DNA from: an uncultured Porphyromonadaceae bacterium
Lineage (GTDB): Bacteria; Bacteroidota; Bacteroidia; Bacteroidales; Muribaculaceae
Length of the DNA stretch: 5,731 nucleotides
Direction: 5' to 3'
Assembly: GCA_900552325.1 (NCBI GenBank)
Contig: URZG01000152.1
Span: 1-5,731, forward strand
Shown: positions 1 through 3,518 of the stretch, piece after piece
How positions within the stretch are numbered: position 1 is the first letter of the stretch
Layout of the letters: each line of letters starts with the position of its first letter
Program-made: the position numbers and the translations under genes
The notes under the pieces: generated by a model
Seen by the model: only the letters and a program-made list of their open reading frames with translations
Told to the model about the DNA's origin: nothing
Database searches by the model: none

Positions 1-676
1 AAAGCACCATCAGCCACGCCTGCCACGGCAGCCTGAACCGGCGCACCAGCGCCACGGCCCCGCACCCGGCAAGCATCGGCAGCCCGATCCCCTCGTGCAT
101 CATCCCCGCCAGCAGTCCGCACAGGCACCCGGCAGCCGTCCACAGGGCTCCCCTCTTGCCTCTTGCCTCTTGCAGCATACCTGAGAACAGCCATACGAAA
201 GCGATGCCGAAAGCCGTGGACCACACATAGTTGAGTGCGTAATCTGGGTATGAAAGATAATCGCGCCAGGGCCACAGCACAAGCGCCACCGGCCACAGCC
301 ACAACATCGCCGTCGCGCCCCACTGCCGCCACTGCTTTCCCAACCCCAGACGCGCCACGGCATACAGAATCCACCCAACCGCCACCGCCGTAAGACCGGC
401 GAACAGCCACCCCGGCATACATGATGTAACCACCGGCGCCAGGTAATTGGCCAGGCGCCCGTTGGAATCGGTGCGATACCAGGCGGCATAGTCAACCCAC
501 CCGCTGAACGATTCTCCCGCCCGCCCTATGAACTCATCCAGAAAATGCGCGAACGCAAGGTCATCGGCCTGCAGCGGCGTCCACGCCATCCACAGCGCCA
601 TGAAAACAGCGGCGACAGCCGGTATCGCCCGTCGCCCCCATCCCGTTATGCCCGCATTATCAGAATGTTTCATCAT
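1..676 (-). CDS. Polytopic membrane protein, GT-C / DUF6056-like, N-terminal part (truncated by window edge)
   Basis: Reading the minus strand from ATG 676 gives 225 open codons with no stop before base 1, so the C-terminal part lies outside the window. The protein starts with a short basic segment (KH...GRR) and a hydrophobic helix (about residues 17-35), followed by an acidic pair D38-D39 in the motif QADDLAF. An aspartate pair just after the first helix is typical of GT-C-fold glycosyltransferases, which use polyprenyl-phosphate sugars at the outer face of the inner membrane. More hydrophobic segments lie near residues 88-110, 120-137, 148-166, 177-192 and 197-211, with an HEG motif at 194-196. 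The pattern recalls the DUF6056/GtrII-like membrane proteins of Bacteroidota, from memory and not a search. The frame is GC-rich like the YfhO gene and unlike the adjacent methylase gene. The start could also be the next codon (ATG 673); no Shine-Dalgarno is evident. It begins 13 bp after the methylase stop. Enzymatic role is inference. Confidence 0.75.
   Translation of the reverse strand, partial: MMKHSDNAGITGWGRRAIPAVAAVFMALWMAWTPLQADDLAFAHFLDEFIGRAGESFSGWVDYAAWYRTDSNGRLANYLAPVVTSCMPGWLFAGLTAVAVGWILYAVARLGLGKQWRQWGATAMLWLWPVALVLWPWRDYLSYPDYALNYVWSTAFGIAFVWLFSGMLQEARGKRGALWTAAGCLCGLLAGMMHEGIGLPMLAGCGAVALVRRFRLPWQAWLMVL
152..172. repeat. Perfect triple tandem heptamer (CCTCTTG)x3 inside the membrane-protein gene
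   Basis: Three exact consecutive copies of CCTCTTG, followed by one more C. On the coding (minus) strand they encode the charged stretch LQEARGKRGA around residues 168-177, between two hydrophobic segments. The unit of 7 is not a multiple of 3, so gain or loss of a copy would shift the reading frame of the gene. Confidence 0.85.
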
Positions 677-689
677 CTTTGTAACCGTA

Positions 690-2096
690 TCATGTCGGCT
701 CTCCGGCCATATTATTGATGGCTGTTTCGTGATATTCACCAAGAAGACCCTCGAAGTCCAACTGATTTACGTAAGCATTCCCTGATGATTTTGGTTTGAG
801 ATTAAAGTTTTTCCCACTCATTTTACCAAAAATTTCAGCCACAGCTTCCGTATAGTCAGGACTTTGAGAAGGCTCAACCGCCTGTATCGCGTTGAACAAC
901 CGAATTAGAGAACGTCCGACAGCCCATGCAAGATTAACAGGTACAGCATTACCAATCTGTTTGTACTTGTCACTAATCGTTCCGGAAAACAACCAGTTAT
1001 CAGGGAACGTCTGTATCCTGGCATACTCCCTAACTGTCAACGGTCGGGTTTCTAAAGGATGACACCGCTCCGTTTGTTTCTGACAGGGTGAACAGGTAAG
1101 TGTAAGCGACGGTTCATCAAGGGATAGGCGGCGGGCCATTCCTGTTTTGCCACCACCCAAATGCCAGCTCCCCCCCATATAATCTTTAGCCACTTCCTCC
1201 GGCAAATCACGCCAGTCGCCACCTTGCGGTACGAGGTCAAGCACTTTCTGTTTCCTGAGGGGGTATTTTACCCCTTCGGAGTCGGGTACGTCGGCATCGA
1301 ATATCACACTTTTGAATAGTGCATCCCTCAGCGTGAGCACCCGTGTATATGGTGAGGGCCAATGGAACTTCACCTTGTCATACAAATCATTGCGTATAGC
1401 AATGAGTATAAGCCTTTCACGTTTTTGGGGAACCTGGTACATTATCGCTTTCAGCACTCGAGGCTCCACAAGCGTATAACCAAGCTCACTTATGGTATTT
1501 CTTATGGTGGAAAAGGTTCGTCCATTGTCATGCGATGTCAGGCCTTTTACATTTTCGCCCATAAAGACTTTCGGACGAATTTCTTTTACGGCTCTCGCCA
1601 GTTCAAAGAACAAAGTACCACGGGTATCATTGAAGCCACCCTGTTTGCCCGCATAGGAAAATGCCTGGCAAGGGAATCCACCCGAAAGAAAGTCCACCTT
1701 ATCACGCAAAGGGGTGAAATCAACATCATGCACATCTCCTTCAATTACATTCCATTCAGGCCGGTTCGTACGTAGGGTATCGCAGGCATGTTTGTTGAAT
1801 TCGTTAAGCAACACATGTTTAAAACCCGCTAATGAAAGACCGAGGGCAAGACCTCCCCCTCCGGCGAATAATTCCACGGATGTATATGCTCGTGCCGGAA
1901 GTACCTGAAACTCCTCTTCCCAGTGGCTGTGCAAAATTTCAGCTACTTCAGGAATTTTATCTATCTCTTCAAGATAAAAACCATTTATCCCATTTTCGCA
2001 ATGGGAAGGATATACGCCGTTTTCCGCCCACTTACGGACGGTAGCATTGGAAGTGCCGATTAAAGCAGCGAGATTATTTTCTGATATGAACTGCAT
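690..2096 (-). CDS. Type II C5-cytosine DNA methyltransferase with N-terminal HTH domain (Eco47II/Sau96I-like)
   Basis: A 468-residue SAM-dependent enzyme that methylates cytosine at C5 in a short DNA sequence and so protects the host from the partner nuclease. All the core motifs of the Dcm/HhaI family are present in order: motif I FAGGGG (77-82, SAM binding), motif IV GGFPCQAFS (139-147, catalytic C143), motif VI ENV (181-183), motif VIII QKRER (224-228), motif IX RPLTVREYARIQTFP (351-365) and motif X GNAVP (382-386). The target-recognition region just before motif IX (GMARRL...TLTCSPCQK...CHP, about 319-347) resembles, from memory, GGNCC methylases such as M.Eco47II and M.Sau96I. Residues 1-55 form a MerR-like helix-turn-helix (LAALIGTSNATVRKW) that may act as a repressor domain. 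There is a tail of about 70 residues after motif X. ATG 2096 lies 2 bp after the endonuclease stop, pointing to translational coupling. Codon use is AT-richer than in the flanking genes. The catalytic residues are intact. Confidence 0.96.
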   Translation of the reverse strand: MQFISENNLAALIGTSNATVRKWAENGVYPSHCENGINGFYLEEIDKIPEVAEILHSHWEEEFQVLPARAYTSVELFAGGGGLALGLSLAGFKHVLLNEFNKHACDTLRTNRPEWNVIEGDVHDVDFTPLRDKVDFLSGGFPCQAFSYAGKQGGFNDTRGTLFFELARAVKEIRPKVFMGENVKGLTSHDNGRTFSTIRNTISELGYTLVEPRVLKAIMYQVPQKRERLILIAIRNDLYDKVKFHWPSPYTRVLTLRDALFKSVIFDADVPDSEGVKYPLRKQKVLDLVPQGGDWRDLPEEVAKDYMGGSWHLGGGKTGMARRLSLDEPSLTLTCSPCQKQTERCHPLETRPLTVREYARIQTFPDNWLFSGTISDKYKQIGNAVPVNLAWAVGRSLIRLFNAIQAVEPSQSPDYTEAVAEIFGKMSGKNFNLKPKSSGNAYVNQLDFEGLLGEYHETAINNMAGEPT

Positions 2097-2098
2097 AT

Positions 2099-2809
2099 TT
2101 ATATACCACCCTTTCTCTTAATCTCACAGGCAATTTCTTCAATTTTTTTCTTTATGAGGGCACTCCCGTTTATACCGTCCTCATCCACGACTTCACCGAA
2201 CGCCTTTGCGAAACGATAGTAGAACGTCTTATCTCCTGTAAGACGTTCCCAAAATTCCGCACCGCAATACACCGGATAAGCGGCGGATATAGTCTTGTAA
2301 TTAGCCGACAATTTTTCCCCGTAAAGTACCCCTACAATCATGTCATCTATCTGTAAAGGCAGATGATCAAGCCGAGCCTTACCGATAAGTTTCTTGAAAT
2401 GGCCGAGAATTGTGGCCACGTCATCCTTGTTTATCGTCTTGGGGCCAGCTTTACATTGACAATATTTTTTTCTGCCGTCAATGGCGTCAATGAATTCTAT
2501 ATCGATACCGTCTATACCTGATGCACAACCGGCAACTTGAGCCAGTCGGGATATGAATATCTGGGTATTCTGTCCGAAACTGGTGTTTATACTTGTTCCG
2601 AGAATACGAGGATAGACTAACGCTTTCGCCATTGACAACGGGGTGGTGTCACCACATAGGAAAGACGCAAGATAATTTATAAGAAACGGATTGACATCAA
2701 AACTTTTTAGTTTAAGTTTCTGTATGTTTTTTATGTGTTTCGGTATGATTGAAGTACGGAAATAATTTTTTCCGCTTTCAATGATTGCTTTTTTTTGTTC
2801 TTCTGTCAT
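2099..2809 (-). CDS. Eco47II-family type II restriction endonuclease (predicted GGNCC)
   Basis: A 236-residue protein recognised as the Eco47II restriction endonuclease family (Pfam RE_Eco47II), which cuts double-stranded DNA at GGNCC; its length is close to the roughly 240 residues of Eco47II. Family hallmarks are NPFLINYLASFL (40-51), ALVYPRILGTSINTSFGQN (63-81), GIDIEFIDAIDGRKKYCQCK (101-120) and AGPKTINKDDV (121-131). The acidic run D103/E105/D108 followed by Q118-x-K120 looks like a PD-(D/E)xK-type active site with Gln replacing the second acid; this catalytic reading is inference. The gene is AT-rich and contains homopolymeric A tracts, including A8 at codons 5-7. It lies 102 bp downstream of vsr, with its own putative -7 box, and ends 2 bp before the methylase. 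The reading frame is complete, so it appears functional. The start at 2809 is the first ATG of the frame and gives the expected length; no Shine-Dalgarno is visible. Confidence 0.92.
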   Translation of the reverse strand: MTEEQKKAIIESGKNYFRTSIIPKHIKNIQKLKLKSFDVNPFLINYLASFLCGDTTPLSMAKALVYPRILGTSINTSFGQNTQIFISRLAQVAGCASGIDGIDIEFIDAIDGRKKYCQCKAGPKTINKDDVATILGHFKKLIGKARLDHLPLQIDDMIVGVLYGEKLSANYKTISAAYPVYCGAEFWERLTGDKTFYYRFAKAFGEVVDEDGINGSALIKKKIEEIACEIKRKGGI

Positions 2810-2828
2810 TGAGCCGGGAGATCAATTT

Positions 2829-2847
2829 AGTTTAAGAAACTGTTTAA
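2829..2847. promoter_or_regulatory. Candidate operator: small inverted and direct repeats between promoter and endonuclease start
   Basis: AGTTT-AAG-AAACT is a perfect 5-bp inverted repeat (2829-2841), and GTTTAA occurs twice 12 bp apart (2830-2835, 2842-2847). It lies between the putative -7 box and the endonuclease ATG, a suitable place for repression, possibly by the helix-turn-helix of the downstream methylase. AT-rich DNA produces such repeats by chance, so this is tentative. Confidence 0.25.
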
Positions 2848-2850
2848 ATG

Positions 2851-2858
2851 CAAAGTTA
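2851..2858 (-). promoter_or_regulatory. Putative Bacteroidota -7 promoter box for the endonuclease-methylase genes
   Basis: The minus strand reads TAACTTTG, an exact match to the Bacteroidota sigma-ABfr consensus TAnnTTTG. It lies 41 bp upstream of the endonuclease ATG (2809), giving a short leader. No good TTTG-type -33 box is seen at the usual spacing, so the promoter is supported by one element only. It would let the endonuclease and methylase be expressed independently of vsr. Confidence 0.45.
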
Positions 2859-2911
2859 CGGCTTTTCAACAAGATTCGGGCATTATAACCCAATTTTTAA
2901 AAGGAAATCCA

Positions 2912-3427
2912 TTAACTCTTACCATACTCCGCATCACTTTCCGCCGCCATATTCATAGCGCCGCCATATTCCATATTATCATAGCGTTGTGTTTCTTTAG
3001 GCTTAAGACTTTGTAGGAATTTATGGTTGATATGGTATTCGATTTCCAATAACGTCTGTTGCCTTATTGCCGGTTTCAACTGACATTCCCATATAGTCAT
3101 TACTGACCACCCCATCCGTTTCAACTTATCCTTGTCGCGGGCATCCCGCTGTTTATTGCGCTCTATCTTTTTTCTCCAGAAATCGCTATTCGTTTTCGGT
3201 ACGTGCCCGTCCTCATCATGTCCATGCCACAAACATCCGTGGATGAAAATAACTATACCATATTTCCGTAATACAATATCCGGAGTCCCGGGTAATCCTT
3301 TCACATTTTTCCTATAACGGTAACCACGCGAATACAGGTAACGGCGTACTATCATCTCAGGTTTAGTGTCCCGGCTCCGAATTTTCGCCATAACGGCGGA
3401 ACGCTTCTTTTTACTCCAAATATCCAT
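2912..3427 (-). CDS. vsr: Vsr very-short-patch repair (T:G mismatch) endonuclease
   Basis: A 171-residue Vsr protein, which nicks DNA 5' of the T in T:G mismatches made by deamination of 5-methylcytosine and so starts repair at sites methylated by a partner C5 methylase. The family blocks are in order: RSRDTKPEMIVRRYL (17-31), LPGTPDIVL (45-53) with the catalytic Asp D50, FIHGCLWHGH (61-70) with H63 and H68, PKTNSDFW...KIERNKQRD (77-95) and GWSVMTIWEC (106-115). Aligned with E. coli Vsr, three zinc ligands are kept (C65, H70, C115), but the position of Cys73 holds acidic residues; H75 or D73 may substitute. The C-terminal 25-30 residues (KETQRYDNMEYGG...) extend past the usual end of the domain and are partly encoded by a DNA repeat. 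It is the first gene of the cassette, read from a putative promoter in the divergent intergenic region. Pairing with a C5 methylase agrees with its role. Confidence 0.95.
   Translation of the reverse strand: MDIWSKKKRSAVMAKIRSRDTKPEMIVRRYLYSRGYRYRKNVKGLPGTPDIVLRKYGIVIFIHGCLWHGHDEDGHVPKTNSDFWRKKIERNKQRDARDKDKLKRMGWSVMTIWECQLKPAIRQQTLLEIEYHINHKFLQSLKPKETQRYDNMEYGGAMNMAAESDAEYGKS
2944..2986. repeat. Imperfect tandem repeat in the 3' end of vsr
   Basis: CCGCCATATTCATAGCG (2944-2960) is followed directly by a second copy (2961-2986) with the same first 10 and last 7 bases but 9 extra bases (CCATATTAT) between them. It encodes part of the Vsr tail, around residues 148-161 (YDNMEYGGAMNM), beyond the conserved nuclease domain. 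It looks like a local duplication. Confidence 0.7.
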
Positions 3428-3451
3428 ACCGTCTTTTTAAGTTCCCTATCG

Positions 3452-3459
3452 CAAAATTA
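3452..3459 (-). promoter_or_regulatory. Putative -7 promoter box for vsr
   Basis: The minus strand reads TAATTTTG, matching the Bacteroidota consensus TAnnTTTG, 24 bp upstream of the vsr ATG (3427). The start of transcription would fall just downstream, giving a very short leader. A convincing -33 box is not seen. Confidence 0.5.
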
Positions 3460-3471
3460 CGAAAAAATGGC

Positions 3472-3479
3472 TAATTTTG
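3472..3479 (+). promoter_or_regulatory. Putative -7 promoter box for the YfhO-family gene
   Basis: TAATTTTG on the plus strand matches the Bacteroidota -7 consensus TAnnTTTG, 39 bp before the ATG at 3519. No clear TTTG-type -33 element lies about 20 bp upstream, where the sequence is instead the opposed vsr promoter box. Confidence 0.5.
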
Positions 3480-3518
3480 CAGACTGTACAGAATAATTCC
3501 GAAGAGTAGATTACTGAT

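Larger units (their letters stand above)
690..3427 (-). other. AT-richer restriction-modification island (vsr - Eco47II-type R - C5 methylase)
   Basis: Three codirectional defence genes form a block whose base composition differs from both flanks. Hand counts of single 60-base lines give 24 G+C at 1381-1440 inside, against 39 at 541-600 and 46 at 4261-4320 outside. The block ends within about 15 bp of the left membrane gene and about 90 bp before the YfhO start. No integrase, transposase or convincing terminal repeat is present, so how it arrived is unknown. Confidence 0.7.
3451..3480. promoter_or_regulatory. Perfect 9-bp inverted repeat spanning the divergent vsr / YfhO promoters
   Basis: GCAAAATTA (3451-3459) and TAATTTTGC (3472-3480) are exact reverse complements separated by 12 bp. 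Each arm contains a -7 box pointing outward, one toward vsr and one toward the YfhO gene. The symmetry may only reflect two similar promoters back to back, or it may be an operator for a dimeric regulator acting on both genes. Confidence 0.6.

Noticed and set aside
100..785. Open frames at 100-495 (minus) and 528-785 (plus) over the left membrane gene
   Set aside because: They are shadows: a different minus-strand frame starting at 676 runs open to the window edge and encodes a sensible membrane protein, whereas these give Cys/Arg/Trp-rich or unstructured products.
1362..2044. Plus-strand open frames over the methylase
   Set aside because: They lie antisense to a methylase with all core motifs, have no recognisable features and no promoter box.
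2882..2887. TATAAT on the minus strand between vsr and the endonuclease
   Set aside because: It matches an E. coli -10 box but has no TTGACA-like -35 at 17 bp, and the host appears to use the Bacteroidota consensus; the TAACTTTG box at 2851-2858 is preferred.
2810..2911. A small gene or terminator in the vsr-endonuclease gap
   Set aside because: No open frame of useful size and no GC-rich hairpin followed by T run; only a promoter-like box and weak repeats are visible.
676..3441. Possible direct repeat at the island ends (TCTTTGTAA near 676-684, TCTTTTTAA near 3432-3440)
   Set aside because: Only a 9-base imperfect match in AT-rich sequence; too short to call an insertion-site duplication.
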